A stretch of 64,000 nt of DNA, from NCBI GenBank assembly GCA_000469685.2, contig LS997563.1, positions 17,778,757-17,842,756 on the forward strand, in the 5' to 3' direction. The notes beneath the pieces are model-generated. The model searched no databases and was not told the DNA's origin. It was given only the letters and a program-made list of their open reading frames with translations. Shown here piece by piece: positions 53,946 to 64,000 of this stretch (its first letter is position 1; each line of letters starts with the position of its first letter). This stretch comes from Haemonchus contortus (lineage: Eukaryota; Nematoda; Chromadorea; Rhabditida; Trichostrongylidae). Position numbers and translations under genes: made by a program.

Positions 53946-54657
53946 ATGATTCATGCGTTTGCCAAAGAGAAAATTTTGAGACTACGTGGTCAATTATGGA
54001 ATTGAAGTGTAATGTTGGGTAACAGTAAAAACTGGCAAGGCATAACTGATCGAAGGCGTAAGAACCTATCATTGCATGCAAGAAACAGAGACGCGAACAC
54101 ACTCATTCGGCTTTCTGTTACGATGGCCTCGATCGACCATCGTCAGTTATCATTGCCTGCCCACGTTACAGCGATCTACTAGCGGTAACCGGTCGACGAG
54201 GCACACAAAAGACGACCAAAACTACCCTTTCCACCCTTCGAATTCGACGCTCATACACTTATTCGTCCTGCGTCCGTGCTCGTAGTCAATTCCACCCTCT
54301 ATTCTTTGATTATTCTTTGACAATCCATCCTTCTTTACAGATAGCGATGGCAAAAAAAATCTCAAAACCTTAAACTTTGAGTTTCTATTAGAAATAATTA
54401 CACTTTTTGATTCTGGGAAGATTCCGATACCTACCGTACCCTTGTGCTTGACTTTTTGGAAGACAAAAACAAACAATAGCGATGTAAAGAGACAAACTCC
54501 CCTATGTAGAATATTTTGCTGCTCTTGCTTCACTCCAACCGAATATTTCTCTAGAACTAGTAGCTCCTATCATATTCCCTAACAGTTTGTAAATTGAGTA
54601 CGACTCTAGCGAACTTTCGCAGTTTACTGTCTTCCAAGTGTGGTTGCAGGACCCAGA
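53946..54657. other. Upstream region of the TTL gene
   Basis: No exon or repeat recognised. No clear TATA box. Confidence 0.45.
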
Positions 54658-55594
54658 ATGAAGCTGGTGATTGTTGCTTGTCTTGTGTCGGCTGCGTCTG
54701 CTATCCCTTTCCTGGGTACAGTTCAATCTGTAGCCGTAATGGGACACCTCACCTGCAACGGTAAACCAGCAGAAAACGTTAAGGTGAAGCTGTACGAGAA
54801 GGAAGTCTGTGAGTTTTTGCTGTCTTTTACGTTTTTACCACCATCATATTTTCATATTTCTATATAAAAGCCATTTAGTGCTCGATAAACTGCTCGACGA
54901 AAAATTCACCGACTCAAAGGGTTTCTTTGAGATGGCCGGAAGCAAGAAGGAACTTACTACCATTGATCCCAAAGTGAACATCTACCACAAGTGCAATTAC
55001 GATGGAGTGAGGCATAGTCTTATTAAATAGACCTGAAAATCCGAACCAGATGCTGGGGTTTCAAGGAGAGATCGGGGGAATTCTGTTTTTCCATTTATTA
55101 TTTCTGGCCCGGAGGCCACTTCATTTAAATCGCTTTCTTTTTGAAACAGCAGGAGCATGAAATTTTTTTCTAGGTTTTGAAATAGAGTACGTGAGTGATC
55201 GACGTCTGAGTAGGCTATTCTTTCAATCTCACTGCAGAGGAATGAAATGCATGGTTATTCGAAACCGTCTCCAATTAACCACCCTAGGAGTACGTATTGC
55301 GGGAACTTAAAAAAGCAAGGTTCCATCCATAACTGTTTGGGATTTGGGTGATGGTGGCAGAGGCGATGTTAGCACTGACGTAATCTGAGTTCGGTTTCTA
55401 AATCCATTACAGTCGAGTAATTTATCCACACACTGCAATTACAAATCATTTTTCAGATATGCTACAAGAAAATTTCTGTGAAGATCCCTAAGAATTTCGT
55501 TACGGAAGGAGAAACAGCTTCCAAGGTATTCGACATTGGAGAGCTCAACCTAGCTGGCAGTTTCTCAGGAGAGAGCACAGACTGTATCAATTGA
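54658..55594 (+). CDS. Transthyretin-like (TTL/TTR) secreted protein
   Basis: This is a complete nematode transthyretin-like family gene in three exons: 54658-54808, 54879-55006 and 55457-55594, 138 residues, TGA stop. Residues 1-15 (MKLVIVACLVSAASA) are a clear signal peptide, so the product is secreted. The mature part starts with SVAVMGHLTCNGKPAENVKV, the typical first strand block of the family (G.L.C.G.PA..V.V.L). It continues with LLDEKFTDSKGFFEMAG, NIYHKCNYDG and ICYKKISVKIPKNFVTEG. Four mature cysteines (33, 89, 95, 136) fit two disulfides. TTL proteins are abundant in nematode secretions; one C. elegans member, TTR-52, bridges apoptotic cells to phagocytes, but the function of this one is unknown. 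Acceptor GTTGCAG eight bases before the ATG suggests a trans-splice site. Confidence 0.95.
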
Positions 55595-55601
55595 GTGACT
55601 C

Positions 55602-55607
55602 AATAAA
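55602..55607 (+). terminator. Poly(A) signal of the TTL gene
   Basis: A canonical AATAAA begins 8 bases after the TGA of the transthyretin-like gene, giving a very short 3' UTR as is common in nematodes. Confidence 0.75.
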
Positions 55608-57369
55608 AATCTTACTTAATTGTTTTTACGATGTTTGTATTTAGCTCCTCCAAGCTTTTTCTGCTTCTCACTCGAAGCAGCAGTTTTTTTTCACATTCTG
55701 AACTGACAAAGTCAGCGTTATAAGACTGTCGGAAGCGCAAAATCCAAAATTTCTGACCAATCTCTGCATTCAGAAGTACCTAAGTGCTTTATCGCTCCTT
55801 CTCATTCAGTTCGGTCGTCAGTTCAAGGCCCCTCCAATCCCATTTTTGGATCATGAGGGGATTTGTGTTGAAGGTTCGATAATGATAAGGCATCACTATC
55901 GTTACACCACTTTCTGGCTGTCTTATATTGGAAAGGATCTTTGATGGAATGGTATTCTGATAGATCTTGGTACTACTCGTCAATTGATATGCTTTTGTAG
56001 AGCCCTCTCTCGATACTGGCATATCATCACTCAACACCAAAGCGCCATATTACATCAATGACCCAAATTAATATTAAGGTATCCTTTGTAAGTTGGGTGG
56101 CGAAATGTTGGCGGAGAACAGTGCGTCGATGCGAGGGGAGCGAGAAAATCCCCAAACTTCGTAAAAGATAAAGCTTCTTTAGAACAGTGTAAGTAGAATT
56201 TGTACGAGACCACCTTGAAGGGGATGGGGTGTTCGGACGAGTTTTCAGTTGCTGCACTAGCTGAAGAGCTGACTATAATTAAAAGTGTCTCTTAAGCTCA
56301 TATCAAAAAATTCATCTCTGTCTAATAGTTTCATTGTTGAGACGCATGTGTTAGTAGTCCAAAAGGTAGAAATGAAAGTTTTGGATTTCAACACTTTTTA
56401 CTTTTAGGAATTCAGTTTACGAATTTCAAATGAGTAATTCCAAAGCAGAAATGGCTTTCTTCTCAATTATGCAGTTTGTTATGTATGATCGTCCCATATG
56501 CATGTAGTTCATGGTCATCTTTCTTACAGTTCTTTCAATGACATCACAGTGAGACAGAATAAAACCAGAAACATATGAATCATCAACTGCAACCGTGAAA
56601 AAAGGAGTAGCCGCCATCTCTTATTCGATCAAAAAGGCTCTATTCACTCAATGATGAGTTTTATTGAGATACGGATACAGATTCATAACTTTTTTTAAGA
56701 CTTCACGAGGCCTTGTGTTTCAGGAAGTTGTAGCAGTTACATTTTCGTAGTTCTCTTCTGGAAATACTGGCGCTCTGAGATCATTGTGAGTGTGCAGACA
56801 TTGAAATCAACTTACCTCTCCCTAACACGCCTGCTCGAATTTGGTTGCGGGATCTATAGAGTAGCGAGAAGATGAGTACTTGATACAGACTGATGATCCA
56901 ATATTTGCTCCACCTATGCTTCAGATCCCACTAAGAATTAAAAAGCAAAACACTATATTATTGAATACGTGCTGATAAGGAAGCGATAAGTTGACGCTAG
57001 CCTAACGTTCCTCTCAACTTAGTACGCATAGGAGGTGTGCTGGATCGACACTGCATCTGTCCAGAACAGTTTTAGTGAAGATTAGTAAAATACCTCTAAT
57101 CTACTAAGAACCAAGGTTGCTAGCTTTATCAGATGTTCGCAAGTCTCTGCAGATGAAAATATACAGCACTACCTCGGGCATTCCAACGTGAGACGCGTAT
57201 GCCTCTTCAAAATAAACATTAGTTGAGCAGGTTTTTGAATTTTGTATTTCTTTGTTGAACGAAAAATGCACAATTGAATCACCATTATTACTAGGACACG
57301 TATCCATCTTTCGGGCAGATTCTCGAACCCTCTCTTCCAAGATTCCGGTGTTTGCGACGGAAGAAAGTG
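55608..57369. other. Intergenic; MITE remnant at 56090-56290
   Basis: Only an internal MITE piece is recognisable (GAGGGGAGCGAGAAAATCC, GGGTGTTCGGACGAG). Confidence 0.45.
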
Positions 57370-57880
57370 GCTGATTTTAGTTTAGAATTCATCGAATTTT
57401 TTGTCGCGTAGATTGTGCTTCAGCGCTCCGAATAGGTGATAATCAGAAGGCGCTAGGTCAGAATAAGCCGGATGAGGAGGTACTTCCCAGGGTTCCGTAG
57501 TCCGAGACTCAGCCGCGTGCATCCTGCCCGTCTTTTCAGAAAGATGTAGTTCATGAGAAATCCATCGTGAGAATACTGACCTGTAGCTCGTGGAGATGCT
57601 CAATAACTGTCGTATGAGTGCATCCTATTGTTGTCGCCAATTCGTGGCTGGTCGCAATCGGCTGCATCTGAAGGGTGCTAGGTCATCATTCCACTCCAAC
57701 TGGTGACCAGTACAATGTCTGTCCTCGAATAAAATTTCTCCGACAGCGAAGTCCTCGTCCATGGAATAGTGAACAACGTCCTTCTTGAAGACAGCGCAGA
57801 TGCTAGCTTCGGTAGCTCTGGCAGAGTGTCCCTGCAGGAATTCGGTTGAAAATGTAGTTGGGGGGGGGGCGCCCATCCGA
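57370..57880 (-). pseudogene. Mariner transposase remnant
   Basis: The minus strand shows HSARATEASICAVFKKDVVH, LEWNDDLA, a decayed HTH region and SVFSRWISHELHLSEKTGRM, a rearranged piece of the N-terminal domain. It then jumps to YSDLAPSDYHLFGALKHNLR, the third catalytic block. The catalytic middle is deleted. Confidence 0.75.
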
Positions 57881-58246
57881 AGGTCAGTATATTAAGAAAT
57901 GACGTTAATGAAACGCGTCACGTCGTGTTATATCACGGACATGCCAGTTAGGAAGGAACACCGCCGTGGGCGATTTTTCTTTATTTTTTTTCTTTTTTCT
58001 TCAGGAGGTAATCATCCCACCCACCCAGGTGCTCCTACCCTACCGGGCATATTTGGGAAACTAAATTTCCCTAGCTGAAACAGCATAAAAGAGCTAAGGT
58101 GGTCAGTTCCCATCATCCTCTACGCATCCGATACAGTGCTAATATAATAAGGACTAACACGTCAGACTATGTTCAACTCTTGATATACTGACCTTCGGAT
58201 GGGTGCCCCCCCCCCCCCCACCCCCTAACTACATTTTCATCGGAAT
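57843..58246. repeat. Inverted repeat with homopolymer G/C tracts
   Basis: GAAAATGTAGTTGGGGGGGG at 57848 and CGCCCATCCGAAGGTCAGTA are mirrored at 58183-58246, ending ACTACATTTTCATCGGAATT. Arms are about 50-60 bp with a loop of about 290 bp. The left arm touches the mariner remnant. Confidence 0.85.
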
Positions 58247-60109
58247 TTGTAATAGACAGTGGGTTGGAGGATAGCTCTATCCATTATGGATTCCAGTAGC
58301 CCAGGGCTCTTCCCGAAACTTTAACGTCCAATTTCGATTTCCTTCAGGGACACTACAGCAATCAGGCGCAAAAACATTTGTAGCGCTGACGGGATTTCGC
58401 TCTATGGAAGTTTGGGCAGATTCTTGGACGAAATAGCCGTAGTCAGCATCTAGTGGCGGTTTTCATCCAGGTCAATGGAATAGTCAGATTTTGTTTTTCC
58501 TACGAATTTACCGAACTCGTTGCCAAACAAAACTTGATAACTTCTAAACCAAATGTTAAAGGAGCAAAGTATGTCAGGAGTGTAGATGAACTTTTTGACT
58601 AGACGGTCGGAGAAGTAGCAAGTTGCGTGCATGTCCTCGATTACGGCTGGAAAGCTGTAGGTGAACGAAGCGACCATTTTGTCCTTTTCTTATGAGTTAC
58701 ATAGCAGAGACTTTCTGGAAGTTCAGCTGCTTCTGATCGGCTTGTAAAAATTGGAAAACATCCATATTTGCAACTCGTTGACTAATTGGACGTGTTATGT
58801 CATCTTATCGCAGTGAAGTATATCTTTGTAGCAACTTACAAAACGAATGACTGCATAGACAATGGCTTTATTCACAGTACAGGGAAGGGGTGCAAATCAG
58901 AGGGCACTTTCTCCCTCAAAATCATCATGCTCATCTGCAACCCGTTTGATTCAAACGATTGAGACCCTCTGTAAGTAACACCAGTTGCAGGGACGGGACC
59001 AGGGATTCAAAGGAATCAGAGATTTGAATTCAGCAGTAGGGTCAGTATTCACTCGACCTTCATTCATTGCACTGTGGAAGGGACAGCCGTCAAAGTTTCT
59101 CGATATAAGCAAAAGCCCGGAACAAAAGCCTGGAAATACGGAGTTTTGAGCATCGTCAACGAACGGGATAAAGGATGCTGCTCAGTTTGTTATAGAATCG
59201 AAAATGGCTCTCACATGTAATGCGTATTTTTATTACAGTTGACCGGTTTGTTACTAAGCGAAACTCTGGTAACGCCGAACAGGCTAGACCTATCTACCAA
59301 CGCGCCGGACGAAGTGTATGGTTAGGAGCTCTTCGAGCAAGTAGAATCCACTTCACTGCGTTGATCCGAGGGGACGAGCAGAGACGTCACTAGCATCTGC
59401 TGGAACAATGCTGTGTTTGACAGAAAGACACATGATTTATGTGATACACTCTCGTGCAAAATTGGAAGAGATCGTAAGTTGGTCCTTCGGCATTCACCCT
59501 TACCGTATACCTTTTCATGAGGGTGTCCCTAAAAGGACATTTTTGTTGCATTCGGATTTTCGCTTCCTCAACCGTGGGCATGCTGCTTACCCCTGTTCCT
59601 ACTCATTAATTCCACCACTGAAGTCATGAAGTTTCCCACTAATAGGCACCTCTTTCTAAAGAAACTAAACTCGGTCGCTCTTGAAGGATGCGAAGTGAGG
59701 AAGTCGCAGCACTTTTGTCAAGTCTCTCAGCTCCCCTTGTGCTTTGAGAGATTACATTACTTTGCCTTGGCGTAAGCATATGTGGTGCATACGTCCATGG
59801 CGCCCCTTATGTACGTCCACTCAGCCAAATCTTGTACTCAAGTGACTCTGATTTCCATGAGGACCAGTACGGCGTCAGCTCTGATGTCTGTTTACGCCGA
59901 GATAGCACGAGTAGCTACCAATTATGCCTAGAGCGACGCCAGAACGTGGTTCTTGTGTGTGCTCGGATGTGGAAGATAACAGTCTTAATAAGCTTCATTT
60001 TTCTAAACATGTGGAACCCTCCTCGATGTGACAGTTTTGAATAAGATCGTGGACCAGAAGCTACACAAGCCTCGGAGAGACTGTTTAATTTGGAAGGAGA
60101 TGACGGCTC
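58247..60109. other. Intergenic, nothing recognised
   Basis: Several short open frames but no recognisable domain, splice set or RNA gene. Confidence 0.4.
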
Positions 60110-60616
60110 AAAGGCACAGTTAACGGAAGATATGGTTTCTGGGATTTCAGTATAGGAATTTGAGGCTCTCCTTTTACCATACATGCAGTTATAAGGTCGT
60201 AAAAGGACCTGGATAAGGCACAATGAGGGGTCAGAGATCGTATCGTGTGGATACCACAACCATCGGGGACGAGTTTCATCGGCTTTGTAGAGGCTGCAGT
60301 ATCACAAGAGACTCCCATATAATAAGTTCAAACAATTTGTCATAACCCATGGCGGCAGTGAAAGGCAGTTTTGGACAATTTCGGCTTGAGGTAGTCATCT
60401 CTTGCAGTGGGAGTAAGTTAAATCTCGTCCGAACACCCCTTACATACCATTACCGTAACGGTGTTCTCGTACAAGCTCCACCTCCACTACTTTTAAAAAG
60501 TCTTGAAGAAGGCAGATTTTCTTGCTTTCTTCACCACCGATGTACTCCTTTACATAAACACTTCCGCTTTTTTAGCTAAAAGAGGTAGCTCAGAACTATC
60601 GTGAACTGTGCCTTGA
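60110..60616 (+). mobile_element. MITE copy (C)
   Basis: Left AAAGGCACAGTTAACGGAAG, right ATCGTGAACTGTGCCTT. The body contains GTAAAAGGACCTGGATAAGG and AAATCTCGTCCGAACACCCC. 507 bp, non-coding. Confidence 0.85.
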
Positions 60617-62836
60617 AACTTCCATTACTGGGTCCACTTGTAGAGCACTGATGGCACTGGAAATTAAATAGTTGTATATTCAGGTACGCCGTCATCACAA
60701 TGATCGTGGCGGGAAGGTTGGGCTCGCTATACGAGCACGGCATGGTAGCGGGTTACAGAATTTATAAACAACAACATCAGCTTAGGAGATGGACGCACGG
60801 GAAAATGCACCAAAATACATGACTGCAAAAATTGGACTGAACTTGTACGAAAGTTGACTCTTCGAATAGGTCGAATTGCTAATTAGAAGGCTTAGATCAA
60901 CCCTCACTCTACCGATCTCCGTCTGGTGCCTGTCGACGACAAGCTGAATCGGTTCTAATCAACGACGTTGTGAATCTCTGAAGTTAAAAGCCGAGCATAG
61001 TTTCCTGCTGGTCATCGTGGTTTTAAATCTCTCGATGCTTAATATACTTATTCTTGCTTTTCTGTTTCTAATACTTGTTTACATTGGCTAGGCTTTCAAT
61101 AGACAAGTAAACATCTCTACCGACCTTTTGTCGTTTATTGGAAGCGATTAGCAAGCATTTTATCGGAATAGATAACGGTGTCTCAGCGAAATTTGGCGTA
61201 ACATTTCGTTTCCTTGTGAATAGGTTTTGTTCTGATGCTACCCTCACGTTTTCAATACTACTTCAATACTACTGGGGGTGTCCCGTTTTCCACTAAATGA
61301 CCTCTTATCAATTGTTGAACTGTTAGCCCTGCTTTCACCAATATTTCCTTTTGAGGCACGCAGTACGATTTTGCTTATTTTTATGAGCAAGCTTGACAAC
61401 AACGTCGTTTTCACTTGTATCGACGTCTTACAACGCCCGATCATATTTTCAGGTTTTCTGATAAATGGATGAATGAGAGTTTTGTAGTAGTTTTGCCTTT
61501 CATCACTACAATTTTCCGATTTTCTGTATTATACAGAATCTGAAACACACTAGAAACTGGTGCGAAAGATAAAAGTAGAAGTAGCCAAATTATTTTGACA
61601 TTTTTGAGATCTATACAAGAATTTTTCTGATCAGGGTATCATTAAAGCGAAATTTAAGTATCTGAGGTTTATGATTTGACAGTATTGATAGCCCTTAATA
61701 GAAATTGAAAAGAAATGAAAACAGGAAAACTCAAAACCCGAGCAAAGTAATTTTGTTCCTCATCCCACGGAATGCTGTTTTGATGGAGGGATAGAAAACT
61801 TCTGATCACAGAAGGCCACTGAAAAAAGTTGAGTGTGTTTCCAGGGGTTTGAATGCCCAAGGGGAGTCCGTCGGGAGTGCGCTGTTAGAAGGCTAGAAAA
61901 GGTGGGTCTGATTTTTTTTTTGTTAGCGCTACTCTCAAGCCTCATATGACGAAGTCTGGAATTTCTTGAGCTTCAGTATCTTACCGAACTCACAACCCTT
62001 CAACTGTTACGATATCCATGATCGTGTACCTCTAATTAGACTTCCTAACTAATGAAATAAACATCTCCTGCAAAGCTCCTCACGTATCAGTTGGAATCCT
62101 AAGCGAGGCTACCGGTCAAAGAGATCTCTAACAGCGGCCAGCCATGGAGCTCTCGGATATGCTTTTGCAGACATCACTCAGCTTCTGTTGATGTTCCCTA
62201 CGTAGATGCTGAAGCTGCTTTCATATATTTTGTTTTATATTTGCTTAGTCGGGACGGAACTATTCCTCGCTGTCCTAACGCTTCATTGTGAATGGTACAG
62301 CCTTGACAAGGCGGGCACAACTCGCCCACTTTTGGGTGTGGGGCCGTTTTTCGGCCCTACAGTTCCCTTGCACTAGTTTTGGGGGTTCATCCTGAGCTGG
62401 AATCTCAGGAAATTCCATCGCAAACTGGGCCTTCAAGCTGAGGCTTTTCTCATGTATTCAGAAGAAATTTGCTAACTATTTGCTGATACAGTCGATCTTT
62501 GCTTTTACATCACAGTTAGAAGTTCACTCCTTTCTCAAGCAGTGAACTGCGCCTCCTTGAATCATGTCATCATCTGGATCATCTTTTGATGGATCATTGT
62601 GGAAGAAAAGCGTTTACTGCAAAAATCTCTTATGTTCTTGGTAATCATGCCTTATCGAGTGTTTTGGACAGAGTGGGACGAATTCTTAATGTATCGGTCT
62701 TGTCTTATATTGAATCTTCCCACGATTACTGAATATTCATAATTCTTTCCAAAACATCATTCTTCTAATGTTCAGATGGTTAATCTCGGTTCTTTTTTCG
62801 CTTTTCTCAGCCTAGCTATCACGACCTGTTTGCCTG
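60617..62836. other. Intergenic, nothing recognised
   Basis: AT-rich sequence with short frames only. Confidence 0.45.
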
Positions 62837-63492
62837 AAAGGCACAGTCAACGATAAATGGTTTCTGGGTTCTCTCTATGGGAATACCCGGTGGACCTCAA
62901 GGGTAACAGGAAGGTCCAAAAACTCTACAGCTAGGGCATGGTGGGAGCCCCAATACCGGATCGCTGCCCCGCCTATCGGCCGATATCATGTCAGACGAGT
63001 GTCGAGGCGATACAGATTGCAATATTCGCTCGAGGATCCGCACACAATCGGCTGATCGCCGAGAAATGAGACGATGCTTTTCTCCTATTCTCTTATTCTT
63101 TGTTATTCTTTTTGCTGCTGCGATCCTTCATTGATTTTTCTACCCAGAGAGGCTAAAAAGGTGGACTATTTCGCTGTTACTAGCTCTTTTGTTAACTTAT
63201 GCCTATGAGTGAATGAACTTTAAGGGACTTTCTGCTTACTGTAGTCAGCTATTCGCCACAAGACCCCAAAATACGCAACGGCACATACTGTGTAGCTCGT
63301 CACCCCTCCTTCATTTTTCAGGTCTTCTTCTCGTCCAGCCCCTTTTCTAACGATTTTTTCTAAAGCTTCCATTCATCTCTTTGAAACGCCGAATCGCGCA
63401 CTTTCTTCGCCTTCATCGCACTATTTTCAACTTCATCTTCCATTTTCGTCATAATTCGGATTAGCCAAAGTTATCGTGAGCTGTGCCTTCAA
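62837..63492 (+). mobile_element. MITE copy (B), longest intact copy
   Basis: Left AAAGGCACAGTCAACGATAA, right TTATCGTGAGCTGTGCCTT, 656 bp. It is the best template for aligning the split copy at 29408-30334 and the truncated copy at 8813. Confidence 0.88.
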
Positions 63493-64000
63493 CCTTTCAT
63501 CAGCGCTGCTCCATGAAAGTGCAATCATCACCATTTTTCCTCTCCTGATCTGCATCTTATTCGCGAGATATTCCCAATTATTTCAGTTGCTCTACATATA
63601 TGCCATTAATAATTTAATAATTTCCTTACATCAGCCGTCAGTTACGTCCGGCTTTTCATGAACGCGCTTTGAGGCTTGTTTGTTTAGCCGGGTCTCGTCA
63701 CCCGTTACCTCCATTGATTGTGTCAATTCACATATGTTTTCAAACACCCACACCTTTCAATTCTGTACACGTACACACAGTCATAATAGGATCTGTCACG
63801 GCGGCCTGCTGAATTGGAATCATAATTTAAGCGCCTTTTTTGGGAGTCACTGCCTATGAACATGCGCATAATCTGTTGTTATACGGCACTCGTCAACGCC
63901 CTCTCATAACCTCTCGGCTCGTGTTCGCAGAACCACAAACACCCGCGGGTCTCCATGGCGACATTAGCTACTAGACATGCTGCTAACCGCCGTCGTGCTT
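63493..64000. other. Intergenic, nothing recognised
   Basis: End of the window. No feature supported. Confidence 0.4.

Noticed and set aside
45343..55594. Operon of the SDR and TTL genes
   Set aside because: They are 3.7 kb apart with SINEs between, far beyond normal nematode operon spacing.

Overview
This is a nuclear window from a nematode, most likely a strongylid parasite of the hookworm type. The evidence is short exons with TTTTCAG-type acceptors, a secreted transthyretin-like (TTL) gene, a nematode-style ABCA transporter, and a heavy load of mariner, RTE, SINE and MITE sequence. The species is an inference. No prokaryotic, phage, viral or CRISPR content was seen.

Three genes can be supported, all on the + strand. 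(1) The 3' half of an ABCA-family ABC transporter runs from 4358 to 36190 in 19 phase-compatible exons. They encode the last extracellular loop, the second membrane domain, the second nucleotide-binding domain and the C-terminus (816 residues). The first half must lie upstream of base 1. Only about 2.45 kb of this 32 kb is coding; the rest is introns swollen by transposons. (2) A complete 8-exon short-chain dehydrogenase resembling DHRS1 lies at 45343-50910 (335 aa). (3) A complete 3-exon TTL secreted protein lies at 54658-55594 (138 aa).

Region by region: 1-4357 holds RTE and satellite-like repeat debris and a mariner that carries a 58-bp foldback insertion. 4358-36190 is the ABCA gene, with mariners at 6310 and 13959, a recent 148-bp tandem duplication at 8181, a repeat array at 19540-20330, and a deeply nested cluster in the intron 28239-35773. 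In that cluster a MITE contains a SINE and abuts a long-armed foldback element, which in turn contains a nearly intact RTE retrotransposon. 36191-43190 is transposon debris: MITEs, a dead minus-strand RTE split by two further elements, and palindromic MITEs. 43657-44557 has two copies of a tRNA-derived SINE. 45343-50910 is the SDR gene. 51900-53945 has more SINE copies and a perfect 24-bp hairpin. 54658-55594 is the TTL gene. 56000-64000 is intergenic, with MITEs and a mariner remnant.

The most interesting signals are in the mobile DNA. They are an RTE element whose 5' end is a tRNA-like Pol III head, a foldback family (GGCTGCTTTCATAGTC ends, ATT target duplications) spanning 58 bp to 663 bp, and the nested insertion order that can be read from target duplications.
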